Of a stretch of 64,000 nucleotides of DNA, positions 9,298-20,549 are shown one piece after another. The stretch's first letter is position 1. The number at the start of each line of letters is the position of its first letter. The DNA comes from Dermacentor variabilis (Eukaryota; Arthropoda; Arachnida; Ixodida; Ixodidae). The notes beneath the pieces were generated by a model. It searched no databases and was not told where the DNA came from. It saw only the letters and a program-made list of their open reading frames with translations. The translations under genes and the position numbers were made by a program. The stretch is from NCBI RefSeq assembly GCF_050947875.1, contig NW_027460291.1, positions 26,061,868-26,125,867 on the forward strand. Reading direction: 5' to 3'.

Positions 9298-12200
9298 ATG
9301 GATACACAAATTATTCAGTAGAATGTCAGAAGTCTTCTTAGAAACCTTGACGATGTGCAAGAACTTATCCACAAACACTATCCAAAAGGGCTGGGTTTAC
9401 AGGAAACGGACTTAAAATCGAAACACACAAACTTTCTCCTACAGTAGGTTACGTTTCGCAAAGTTCGCGATGATGCTGTCGCATCATCGGGCGGCGTTGC
9501 CATTGTTATTCATAAAAGCATAGTGTGTCAACGTTTTCAGCTACAAACGCTCCTCGAAGCAGTGGCGGTTCGAGTTGTTCTCCTAAACAAACTCATCACC
9601 ATTTGCTCGCTTTTCAAAGCCCCGCATTACCAATTAAACAAACATGAATTTCAGTCCTTCATAGATGAATTGCCGAAACCGTATGTTGTTCTTGGCAATT
9701 TCAATGCACACAGCAGCTTGTGGGGAGAATCTCGTATCGATGCGCGAGGTCGTTTCGTTGAACAGTTCTTTTTTCATCCGGTGCGTGTCTGCTTAATAAG
9801 AAGGAACCCACATATTACTGTCTTGCAAACAGAACTTTTTCTTCAATTGACCTTAGCCTTGTTTCCCCGTCTGTACTACCTGAACTCGAGTCGGAAGTTA
9901 TCAGCAATCCTTACGGAAGCGACCACTTTCCCATACTGCTAAGAACACCAAAAGAAAATGAATATCTACCACAGGCCCCTCAGTGGAAGATTGACACAGC
10001 CGACTGGGAGAAATTCTGAACTCTCACTAGTATCTCATCGGATGACTTGTCCTCGTTAGGAATTGATGCTGCTGTTGAATATTTTACAGCCTTTATAATA
10101 GATGCCGCATCTAAATGCATATCAGAAGTAAATGACTTGGCATGCAAACGGCGTGTCCCGTGGTGGAACGATTGTAGGATCCCTCGTAAAAAACAATAAG
10201 CCTGGGGGTTACACGCGCCTCTCTCACTGCTTTAAGAAAATAAAGTGCCAAGGCAGGAAAACGCGACGACAGGCCAGAAGAGACAGTTGGAAGAAGTTCT
10301 TATCGGGCATCATCTCCTATACAGATGAGGTCAAAGTCTGGAACAAGATCAATAGGATAAGAGGGCGACAAACACATTCACTCCCTCTGGTAAACACGCA
10401 GGGCGATACACTACAAGATCAGGCAGATTCACTTGGGGAGCAGATTGAGCGAGTGTCGAGCTCAATGCATTATTCCCAATCCTTTCTTAAACATAACGAA
10501 ATAGTAGAACATAAGCCAATCATACGAAAATCCAGGCAGAATGAACCGTATAACCGGCCTTTCAGTATTGCCGAGTTAAGAGCTGCCTTGAACACATGCA
10601 AAAGCACTGCACCAGGACCTGATATAGTCATGTATGACATGATCAGAAACCTACATACTGACACACAAGTTGCACTACTTACACTATTCAACACTATTTG
10701 GGCTTCGGGATACCTCCCATCCACATGGAAAGAAGCAATTGTGGTTCCTGTTCTGAAGCAGGGAAAAGACCCTTCCTTGGCAGCAAGTTATCGTCCGATA
10801 GCTCTAACAAATTGTCTGTGTAAGATTTTTGAAAAAATGATAAATCGCAGACTTATACATTTCCTTGAGCTCAACAATATGCTCGATCATTATCAGTGTG
10901 GCTTCAGAGAAGGGCAGTCGACAACCCATCATCTTGTGCGCATTGAAGGAAATATCCGCGATGCATTTATACATCAACAGTATTTCCTATCGATATTCCT
11001 TGACATGGAAAAAGCGTATGACCCGGCATGGCGTTACAGGATCTTGCGAGACCTGTCGGAAATGGGCATCTGTGGAAATATTCTGAACATAATTGAAAGC
11101 TATTTGTCGAATCGTATCTTCCGCGTGAAAATCGGCAACGTATTGTCGCGACCTTTTGTACAAGAAACAGGTGTACCCCAGGGAGGAGTACTCAGTTGCA
11201 CTGTCTTTATCGTTAAAATGAACACACTTCATCCTTCACTGCCACCGGCCATTTTTTATTCCGTCTACGTAGACGATATACAGATAGGTTTCAAATCCTG
11301 CAACCTTACAGTGTGTGAAAGACAGGTACAACAGGGCTTAAACAAGGTATCCAAGTGGGCAGACCAAAATCGATTTAAAATCAACCCGCACAAAAGCTTC
11401 TGTGTTCTCTTCACAAGAAAGAGAGGCCTGGTACCTGATCCCTGTGTAGAACTGGGTGGACAACATATTCCCTTCAAGAAAGAGTACAAATTTCTAGGTG
11501 TTATTCTCGACTCCAGGCTCACTTTCATTTCACACATAAGATATCTTGAAGAAAAATGTCTAAGAACCATGAACTTACTTAAAGTTCTATCCCACACTAC
11601 ATTGGGTAGCGACAGGAGCTGCCTCTTGAATCTTTACAGGAGCCTAGTTAGATCACGATTAGATTATGGTGCCGTAGTATATCACTCTGCTTCACCGAGT
11701 GCGCTAAACATGTTAGACCCCGTTAATCACCTGGGTATTCGCCTGGCCACTGGCGCATTTAGAACAAGCCCGGTGGACAGTCTATATGCAGAGTCAGACG
11801 AGTGGTCACTACATTTTCAGAGAACGTAAATGAGCTTTACCTAATTTCTCAATGTGCACTGCAATAAAGAACATCCGTGTTTCAAAACTGTTAACGACTT
11901 GAGGTGTGAAACACTTTCTCATAATAAACCCTCTATGAGACTTCCTTTCTCACTGCGTGCAAGAGAACTTAGCACGGAAATGAATGTCCCTGTTCTCGAA
12001 CATCGCCTAATGCCTCCAGCTAAGCTGTTACCGCCTTGGGAGTGGCAGGTGATAGACTGTGACGTATCCTTTGTAGAAGTCACAAAGCACGCACCTGACC
12101 TCAAAATCGCCATGCATTTCCGTGAACTTCAATCGAAGTACAGCTGCTCCGAATACTACACAGACGCGTCAAAATCACATGCTGGTGTATCTTATGCTGC

Positions 12201-12957
12201 TGTTGGTCCCTCTCTTTCTAAATCTGACTTATTGAACCCGCAAACAAGTATCTTCACTGCAGAAGCCTATGCAGTACTGTCTGCAGGGAAATATATACAG
12301 AAATTAAAACTCGACAGAGCAATTGTATACACAGACTCGCGAAGTCTCGTAAAAGCGTTCATTTCATTAAAAAAGCTTAAAAATACTGTTTTCATTGAAC
12401 TTTTCTCCCTCTTATGCAGTATTTATCTATCACATATACATGTATTAATATGCTGGGTACCTGGCCATAGAGGTATCGATGGTAATGTACTGGCTGATAA
12501 AATGGCCACATCACTCACATCACCAAACACTTTTCCTACAGCTGCGGTCCCTGTCACAAATCTGAAGCCTTTCTTGCGCAAGAGACTGTGACAACACTAG
12601 CAACGCATGTGGAACGCAGAAATAAACAATAAACTGCACGTTATGAAGCCACAGTTAGGTTTTTGGCCCTCCCCAACAAAATCACGGCGAACCGATGTCC
12701 GATTCTGCCGCCTCAGAATAGGGCACACATTTGGTACTCACAATTTCCTGCTTACTGGAAATGAACCGCCAAGCTCCGGTCGATGTGGTGAGAGGCTGAC
12801 CGTCCTCCACGTCCTCTTGGAGTGTCGCAAAGCTGAATCTGAAAGAAAGAAACATTTTCCTCTTGCATATTGTTGTTGCGTACCTCTTCACCCAGCTATG
12901 TTTCTTGGTAAAGAACCATTTTTCAACACCAAAGTAGTCCTCCATTTTTTTAAATGA
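9298..12957 (+). pseudogene. LINE ORF2: endonuclease, reverse transcriptase, RNase H (broken)
   Basis: The start ATG at 9298 opens with MDTQIIQ and then TAG, where the family has Trp. Endonuclease motifs include GLQET near 9392 and VVLGNFNAHSSLWG near 9685. Reverse transcriptase motifs run through 10132-11829: SYRPIALTNCLCKIFEKMI, GFREGQSTTHH, FLDMEKAYD, GVPQGGVLS and the catalytic Y-V-D-D near 11270. RNase H (11854-12591) shows YTDASKSHAG, AEAYAV, YTDSRSLV and WVPGHRGIDGNVLADK, so its catalytic acids are present. A Cys-rich tail follows (CGERLTVLHVLLEC). Nearly everything is in one frame, except about 9930-10240, which is read in another frame and then returns. Several single stops remain. 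Confidence 0.85.
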
Positions 12958-13784
12958 GGTTGTCCTACATGTTATGAGCCCAATAAATTCGTAGCGCATC
13001 CTCTTTCGAGAGGATGGCGCTGGGATAGTTCTTTTATAGAGCACATGCCTCCAGGCCCTTGTGTCTCAAGGGCTCTAACGAGGCCATGTTGCTCTAGTGA
13101 ATTTTAGAAATTTACGCAATCTTTAATATCTTATTATATTGAAATGCACCTTAATGCTCATAGTACACATCATTTGTCATCGCCATAATTTTATTACACG
13201 TACATTTTACGCACTTTACAGCGACTATATTTTAGGCCCCTTTACAGCCACGTCACATCAACTTCATAGAACCCATCACTCCACTGCGAAATCAATAACA
13301 CTTGCATGGCGCTCTTTGGCCATACCTGGCCCTTGCGCAAATAAAAACCACACATTCATTCATCCATACATCACCATAAAGGCATTACGTAAACGAGCAT
13401 GCTACAAAAAATGATGCAAAGGATGCCAGACAGCACCAATGACCTAGAACATAATGAAAGTACCTTTGAATACCCATGCCATTTCTAATAGACATCTACG
13501 CACAACTTATTCTCTCACGTAACACCCAGGTGCAAAGAAAAAGAAGCAGAGGTGGTACCACCCACTCTGAATTAATTTCCTTAGCACTGTGCAGTAGCTG
13601 AAATTCAAGTTGCCAGCTAGAGAACATGATAAGTTCACAGCAAAATGGGCATATAGTGTTAACAGTAGTCAAACAGGTGATATCTCAGGCTGAAGTTAAT
13701 TCAGCCTGGGGACTAGTCGTCGTCAGGGAAAGAAAATCCAAGCAGCCAATTCTAGCTCACACTTACATGCATGCACATATGTCA

Positions 13785-13990
13785 CTACGTAGGTTCGTGT
13801 TGTGATGCCCCATGACCTAAGTCAGTATCAAAGCGGTTCATTAAAGAGTGGCACATATGCAGTGGCACACACTGAGTGTAGTACATACACAAGCTTGTGT
13901 CAAAAACGTTCATTGAAGAGCTGCATCTACCCAGTGGCCCTAAGTGCTTATAACCAATGGCCACAGTGACACACGCCCATGGTAGCCCCA
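13785..13990. repeat. Degenerate tandem repeat, period about 70 bp
   Basis: Two adjacent diverged units share the pattern TCAAA-(5-6)-GTTCATT-AAGAG-(10)-CAGTGGC. The first begins near 13828 and the second near 13899. Divergence is high, so unit number and borders are approximate. Confidence 0.4.
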
Positions 13991-15129
13991 GGGCACACGT
14001 ACTTAATTTCCACAACTATAAGGAGCTTTTTCAAAATTTCTTGCCTCAGAAGACGCTTCGCATTATATAACCGACATTAACATGAACAACAAGATCACTC
14101 ATAGAAATTGGTGTCAGCAACCTGCCAAACTCCCCTACTTCTACGCACCTTGCTATCCCAACTAAATCCCCATGTTGAGCATTTAAACTTGCCTCACCCT
14201 CCCTATGCACTCAGTCATTTTGCTGGATATCCATGAAGTGGAGAAAAGTGAACTATATAAATACTGCCAAGGAAAACAGTTGTTACCCTAACGAAGAAGT
14301 CCGCTTCTCAAAAAAATTTCTCCACCTGATATAACGCTCGTTCGACCTCTGCTGATCACCTTCAGCTGAATATTGCATATCACACAAAGCAGCAATTCAA
14401 CTATAATTTTTAGTTTTATAATGAAACAAAAATTTCTAATACAGGAATCCTTAACAGGAACCTGTAAGTAATAAGAATAATACAAGAACCCTTAACAGTA
14501 TCCATAAGTGTGAAATTTTTACACAGGCAAAGAGACCAGCATTTAGCCACCAGGGCACACACAATGCATCATTACAAACATTTTCTCTGCAAAAAGCCCT
14601 AACACCCCGACGGCAGGTGGTGTCTTGCGTGGAGCCATGTACGCATTTCAAAAAATAGGCATTTTCTATTTTCTTCCGCAAGATCAAGGCAGGTAGGCTG
14701 TGATGCTCTGCAAGCAGCGGTGGCCTTCAAAATGGAAGGAATCCACACAAAACGCCATGGTACTGTTGAGATGGCAGTGCATGATAGGCAGCATCCTGAA
14801 AAACCAAACGTAAATAGATTATGTACTAATGTATTGCAAACTGACACCACATGAATATTTAAACATAGCATCACGAATTATTCAACAGTGCTAGGCCAGT
14901 CAATGCTACCACGCGAAGTGTATCTTGGCCACCTCAGATTCTAGGAAAAATTACAGTCCATTGTACACTAGGACAGAAAGCTGAGCTAGTTGCTAAGGAT
15001 TCATTATGCAAAAAAAAGTGATGTGCGCAGACAGGACACAAGAGTAGAGAAGTGGACAACACGAATGCATTGTACAGTTGCAGACTGGATGAAGTCGAGA
15101 GTATGACAAAAGCCCGTCTGGTCGGGATT

Positions 15130-15305
15130 ATGCATACTAAAAGGAAGAGGTCCAGACACCGACCAAAATGACTTAATATAGTTATTTACGTTCTGGCTCC
15201 CCCACGGGAGCCTTGTGAACAAGACTCCCAGGGGGGGCCAAAATGCAAATAACTATTTTAAACCATTTTGGCCAATGTTCGGACCTCTTCCTTTTAAGTT
15301 GCACA
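15130..15305. repeat. Foldback (long hairpin) element
   Basis: The left arm 15137-15210 and right arm 15225-15298 are imperfect reverse complements: AAAAGGAAGAGGTCC on the left and GGACCTCTTCCTTTT on the right. The inner ends are CCCACGGGAG and CTCCCAGGGG around a 14-base loop. This makes a stem of about 74 bp. It looks like a foldback or MITE-type insertion. No coding capacity and no clear target-site duplication were found. Confidence 0.75.
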
Positions 15306-17573
15306 ACGCACACACAGAATACTTCGTGAAAATTTCACATCGTGTGAGCATCGTTATCTTGTAGACTAAGGCTGAAACATCACAGCACTGACAAAGCTAG
15401 AAACAAGTGTTTCTATGAATGACCACAAGGCTTTCCAGAATGTTTCAATAATTGCGATGGACCATTAATGTTTTGTATCTGCAAAGAATATCTTCTTTTT
15501 CCGACTTGATTAAATATAATAGACCTTCGAGCAGTTTCTGAAAAGTATTTTCATCCAGATAGGGTGGTTTATAGGTACGAATAACCAATTTAGGAAACCC
15601 TATTTTGTATTGAAGAGCTTATCATTAAAAGAACCTATAGCTGCCTGATTAAGAGTTTCTGAAATTTTGAATCAACTCGATGTCTGCAGAAGCTCTTTAA
15701 TTAGGTATCAGGATGCCTAGCAGCACTGACAATGAAAGGAAATCATGACAACACATTAAAAAACTAATAAAATGAATGTGTTCTTGATAATATAATGCGT
15801 TGTTTTATTATACGCAGATTAAACAAAACACCAGCAGTAATGCGCATATCTTCAGAGTGCACACCCAGTTCGCTAACGTAATAATAAATACAGGTCAACA
15901 TCATAAAGCAACACAGGTACTGGGGTTTTTCTTTCACAATGGCCTAAAAAACCACTCACATGAGCATTCAGCCATATTATAAACAGCACCTGCTTGCATG
16001 AAATCAAGGAACTTTCAGATGTGCAGAATTGTTTAGGAGCTTTTAAGCAATGGGCATGACACTACTATTATGGTTAATTTGTTGCCTGTAAAAGTGGTAA
16101 ATCAGGTGAACTGCTAGTTGTCCTTCTGGTGAAGGATATTGCAGAAAACGTGAGGACAAAAAACATTATAGGAGCAATTTGGAACCTATGAATGTTAAGA
16201 AGGAAGACAATATGCAATGTTACCATGCTGACAGACAGTCAGATAAAATATGATACAAAGAAAGTTAAATATAGACTACACAGACGCAAGCATTCTGCTT
16301 CTTTATTGCTGCAAAACTCGGCAGTTACAGAAGTGCTTCATCCCCTGAAAAATAGTTTTAGCAATACGTTCACTAGGAAGTTCTATTGAGGATGCACCAG
16401 ATTTGCATGCTTCAAGTCGTTTGGGCTGCTCAGAGACAGACATCTGGCTTGTAAACGCAAGAGCATGACGAAATACTGCAAGTGCTCCAGAAAAATGCTT
16501 ACATGCGAAGGGAAATGACAAAAACAAGAACGTGGATGAAAAGACCAAGCTACCCCAAAGTCAAATTTTAGCAATGTAAGGTTTTATGAAACATAATTAC
16601 AGTTCTAAGACAAAACAAAATACCAACATGATATGCAGAGAATGGGTGCTGGAAATGAAATGACCTTACTAAACAATGACTACATATATAAAAACGACAC
16701 ATATTCGCAGGAAGTTTCACAATACACGACATATAAACTATGTGATTCATGATGCACCCATGTTATACATCATATTGTTCAAGTAACCTACTTCTTTATT
16801 CAAGACCCCTGTAGAAGATTTCTTAATGCAGTTATTGGTTTATTGGATGGAAAAGGCCTAGTATTCAAATCTGCACTTCCCTGCCTTATATTTGCAAAGT
16901 GCATGTGTACAGTCAAATTTTGGCACAGTTTGGCATCTTTTGCAATGTTTTGTGAGATATCCACATGCTGTTACCACCTACATCTGTGCACGATGCTCCT
17001 GCAGCCTGCCATTACCACAAATCCTGGTCTATCCTACGTAACACTTGCTGCTGAAGGCATTAAAGGCACTCAAAGGTGCCCCAAAGACAGGCTGAGCATT
17101 CTGCGCAGGTTAGGAAGGTCTGAAAAACTTGCAGGACATTGTAAAAGATGTCAATACATGGCAAAATACAACAGCACAATATACTCAGAAAATGTAAGGC
17201 TAAAAGTGCACACTGATATTTAAGGGCCTTCCCAGACAAACCTGTAAGTGCAATAGCACACTTTCTGTTGAAATCTTGAATAGAGAAATTGATTACTTGG
17301 AAAAGATGTATGGTACACGCAATATAGAATGAGTGATGTATCTTATATGTTACGTATAGTCAAATTTTGCTGCAAATGTGAGCCTTCCATGCATGCATAT
17401 AATCGCACTCATGGAATAAAACAAGCTCATGTACAGTGCTCATCCTGTGCATTTCATGTGCTTCATCTTATAGTGTAGTAACTGTTTCCTATTGCCAATA
17501 ACCAACTCTTCCAGCTTTCAGCAATAGTAGGCAAGATTATTTATACTTAGAAGTATGATAGCATGAAAAAACA

Positions 17574-17905
17574 AGGAGGAAGACCTATCAACCGGACCAG
17601 CGCCAAATACAAGCTGATTTTGCTCCTGCATGGAAACAAGTATTAGTAACCATAACCATTATCAGTGTTTCGATGAGGGAGTGGGTGAACCCAGAACTTG
17701 CATGAAGAATAATCACAGTAGCCATCTGGCTGCACATATGAGCCATGGGTGTTTCCCTATCTTCCAGCATATGAGGTTAGTTGCAAAGAGCCCTGACAGA
17801 GCTGAGAAGGACGTGATTGAGGTTTTCCACATTAGCAAACAAAGATCGACATGTGTAAGAAAATAATCACCATCTCTCATCAAAAACATGTAATTTTTAT
17901 AGAGC
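17574..17905 (+). pseudogene. Penelope-like element, GIY-YIG endonuclease C-terminal relic
   Basis: The plus strand reads a fragment with GGRPINRTS, comparable to the 'TGRxINxRL' helix after the GIY-YIG core. After a frame change comes SSHLAAHMSHGCFPIF, comparable to the L-x-x-H-x-x-x-C-x-C-x-P-x-F cluster of Penelope endonucleases. Then come AEKDVIEVFHISKQRSTCV, comparable to 'REIxEAFxI...CVS'. These are the expected C-terminal blocks in the expected order. No reverse transcriptase is visible upstream, so this would be a 5'-truncated piece. The match is by pattern memory only and several stops are present. Confidence 0.5.
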
Positions 17906-17946
17906 ATTTACCCTCGATTAATTACACACATTGCGTTAGGTGACTA

Positions 17947-19611
17947 CCGTATTTACTCGAATCTAGGCCGACCCCTATTCTAGCCGACCCCCTAAAGTCC
18001 GAAGCCAACAAAAAAAATATATTACCTCGAATGTAGGCCGAACAAAAAAAGCGAGGACAGCATTCACAAAATTCAAACATCATTTATTGAATCTGAACGT
18101 GCAGAGCTCATTCAACGTCGTCGTCACTGCTGGACTCGTCACTGTGTTCCTTGTCCCTGTCACCTTCAAAGAGTGCACGATCTTCGGTACCATCAAGCGC
18201 ATTAGATATGTTGCACTTTTTAAAGGCGTGCACGATCAAAGTACCTGGGATGTTGTCCCAGGCTGAGCTACCCAGCCCACCAGCTGCGATAGCGATGCAC
18301 GTTTGATGCGGCCGTTGCCATTAGCATGTGGTCTTTGTCAGTCAACCAGTCCGTGTAATATTTCTGCTGACGATCCTTGAAAGGTTTGTTGATGCAGACA
18401 TCAAGTCGCTGCAACTGGCCCGTCATGCCGCCCGGCATGACAGCGAGGTCCGTTTTCGCTTGTGCGAGTGCAGCCTTCACGTTGTCGGTCAAGTGCCCAC
18501 GGTAAGAGTCGACAACAAGGAGCGAGTTCTATGTCAAAAGGGCTCCTGGACGCCATCACCGCATAATCTTAACCCACTCTTCCACAATCGCACCCGTCAT
18601 CCATCCATTCTCATTTACCTGCACAATGACATTTCTTGGGAAAGTTTCTCGAGCAGGCACGGTCTTCCTTTTAAATATGATATTGGGAGGGGGTTTGTGT
18701 CCATCAGCTGTGCAGCACAGCATCACAGTTGCGCACTGCTTGTCGTAGCCCGCATAGCGCACCTTCACCTCCTTGGCACCCTTTTCATTCACGGTGTACG
18801 CCACTGGCATATCAAAATAAACAGCCGCCTGGTCAACGTTGCCGATTTGCCCAAGGTTGTAGCCTGCCGCTACTCTCTTTCGCAGCACATGGCGCTGAAA
18901 AGCTATCAGCTTTTCTTTGAAATCGCTTGGCAGCTTCTGGTGATTGAAGTGCGACGTCGGAGGCTGAAGCCAAAGCACTTCATGAATTTCTGAAGCCAGC
19001 TCCGGCTAGCTTTGAAATCCTTGGGCATTAGGCCTCGCTCCCTCGAAAGCTCCCTAGCTATCGCATGGAGGATTTCTGTTGTCACTGGAAGGGCAGCTGC
19101 ACTCTGCATCCGAACGAAGTTGGCCAAAACTGTCTCCACTTTGTGGTAATGACCTTTCTTTGGTCCGCTAAAAGCCATCCTCGTTGCGGCGCACACAAAG
19201 AGCTGCTGTCGTTGTCCCCTCCAATGACGGACGTTTTTCTCGTCGACGCCGAAGTCCCGCCCGGCTTGAAGGTTCGACGATGCCTCTGCAGTTATCACAA
19301 CTTTCCGCTTGAAAGTGGCACTGTAGTGTCACCTGCTTGGTGCCATAGCAATAACACCACGCCGCACACTGATACGGCCGACACAACACAGGTCAAAATG
19401 GCAACCTCGCTTGTGTACGGCTGGCTACTGGCACGGCTAGTAGCGGCTGCGATACTGACTTTTCTAGATGGCGCTAGCTATGTACCATATTTAGCAGTTT
19501 TAATGAAAAACGGGCGCGTTTTTTTTAACCCACGAATTTAAGCGGATCCTAGAGTTAGGAATATGATTATTTGAAAAAAAAAACTATCGGCCTAGATGCG
19601 AATAAATAAGG
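17947..19611 (-). mobile_element. pogo/POGK-like DNA transposon (Tc1-mariner superfamily)
   Basis: The terminal inverted repeats begin CCGTATTTACTCGAATCTAG on the left and, as reverse complement, CCTTATTTATTCGCATCTAG on the right. They are imperfect over about 25 bp and continue into GGCCGA. TA dinucleotides flank both ends (17945-17946 and 19612-19613), the duplication expected of this superfamily. Inside is one transposase gene on the minus strand. Total length 1,665 bp. A second GAATGTAGGCCGA motif near 18030 repeats the terminal motif internally on the left side. Confidence 0.9.
18108..19346 (-). pseudogene. pogo/POGK-like transposase (one frameshift, three or more stops)
   Basis: Reading the minus strand from ATG at 19346: MAPSR, a TGA at codon 6, then a BrkD/Psq-type helix-turn-helix (AGRDFGVDEKNVRHWRGQ). 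Next is a CENP-B-like second DNA-binding region (ERGLMPKDFKASRSWLQKFM). A one-base deletion near 18940 shifts the frame, and the DDE catalytic domain follows: IGNVDQ (first Asp), VVDSYRGHLTDNVKAAL near 18500 (second Asp), and QRLDVCINKPFKD near 18390 (third acidic position). Two in-frame stops, TGA near 18554 and TAG at 18529-18531, lie before the second Asp. An acidic tail (SSSDDDVE) ends at the stop 18108-18110. Length without the breaks is about 413 codons, normal for the family. Confidence 0.9.
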
Positions 19612-19910
19612 TAATTTGTTTCTCTACTTTTCTTAGTGCCCCATACAAAATTAAACTTTTCCATGCCAATTTTATTTTCCGAAAACCACCGAAATTTCCA
19701 AACTATTTTTATGAGCTATTCTTTGTGAAGAGTTTTCATTACTGCAATATCCGCAGTTTGTTTACAACTTTCTGCTGTCTTTTACTAGCTAATTTTCATG
19801 TTTTTAGGTTGCAAACAGACAAGGACGCAGAAACAGTCTACATCAAGCTTATATTTTGGAAGAAAGTCAAGCGTACTTTTTTTATGCTCCATGAAACATG
19901 TTCTTCCATG

Positions 19911-20369
19911 AAGAAAGGGGGTTAACCGAGGGCCCCCATTTTTATTAGTCATATCATAAGAAGGCAACAAGCATAACACCAAGGACAACATAGGAGAAAT
20001 TACTTGAGCTTAATAAAAAAAATAACAAAACGATACATTAATGGAAATGAAAGTGGATGAAAAAACAACTTGCGGCAGGTGGGGAACGATCCCACAACCT
20101 TCGCATTTCGCGTGCGATTCTCTACCAATAGAGCTACCGTGGCGCCGTTTTCCGTCCACTTTCTTGGGCATTTATGTTTCCTTGTAGAATCCTGGGAGTG
20201 GTATCCAGCGCAACCACCCACAGACCTTGGCGGCGGACGTGAAACACCCTTTCTGCCGCAGGCGTCACGAGAATGTGATCTTTTTTGGGTGAAGGCAACT
20301 GGTCAATAAACCCACACATGCTACCTGAAGGCATCAATGTTGCCTGATATGGGACCCTCATTATGTAAT
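19911..20369 (-). repeat. tRNA-containing tandem repeat unit (copy 1, minus)
   Basis: A unit of about 460 bp. In element orientation it begins near the GAGGGTCTC/TCATTATG end, has CACCCAAAAAAGATCAC and CTCCCAGGATTCTAC, then a 73-nt tRNA-like module (20071-20143 on the minus strand). It ends with ACTAATAAAAAT and GGTTAACCCCCTTTCTTC. The next unit follows directly without a gap. Confidence 0.75.
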
Positions 20370-20545
20370 AAATGAGAAGAAAGGGGGTTAACCGCGGGGC
20401 CCAATTTTTTATTAGTCATATCATAAGCCAACAAACACTGACACCAAGGACAACATAGGGGAAATTACTTGACCTTAATGAATGAAACAACGAAAGGATA
20501 AATTAATGGAAATGAAAGTGGATCAAAAAACAACTTGCCGCAACT
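20370..20545 (-). repeat. tRNA-containing repeat unit (copy 2, truncated, minus)
   Basis: This is the 3' part of a second unit joined head-to-tail to copy 1. It stops at the 3' end of the tRNA-like module (CAACTTGCCGCAAC), where the inverted duplication has its centre. Confidence 0.75.
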
Positions 20546-20549
20546 TATT

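Larger units (their letters stand above)
7474..13366 (+). mobile_element. Full-length I-like LINE (non-LTR retrotransposon with RNase H), inactive
   Basis: The element is bounded by the perfect direct repeat TACATCACCAT at 7463-7473 and 13367-13377, an 11-bp target-site duplication that fixes both ends and gives 5,893 bp. Order: GC-rich 5' UTR, ORF1 with zinc knuckles, ORF2 with endonuclease, reverse transcriptase, RNase H and a C-terminal Cys-rich motif, then a 3' UTR ending in AATAAAAACCACACATTCATTC. RNase H plus CCHC ORF1 places it in the I/Jockey group rather than RTE or CR1. ORF1 and ORF2 carry frameshifts and stop codons. The intact duplication together with moderate decay suggests middle age. 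Confidence 0.9.
13378..17569. other. About 4.2 kb of non-coding DNA with minor repeats
   Basis: I see no gene that can be supported. The stretch holds a degenerate tandem repeat near 13.8-14.0 kb and a foldback element near 15.2 kb, listed separately. A 126-codon frame at 16843-17223 has no recognisable domain and no splice or promoter context. Confidence 0.5.

Noticed and set aside
16843..17223. 126-codon plus-strand open frame
   Set aside because: No domain, no signal peptide, no supporting splice sites or promoter, and in AT-rich non-coding surroundings.
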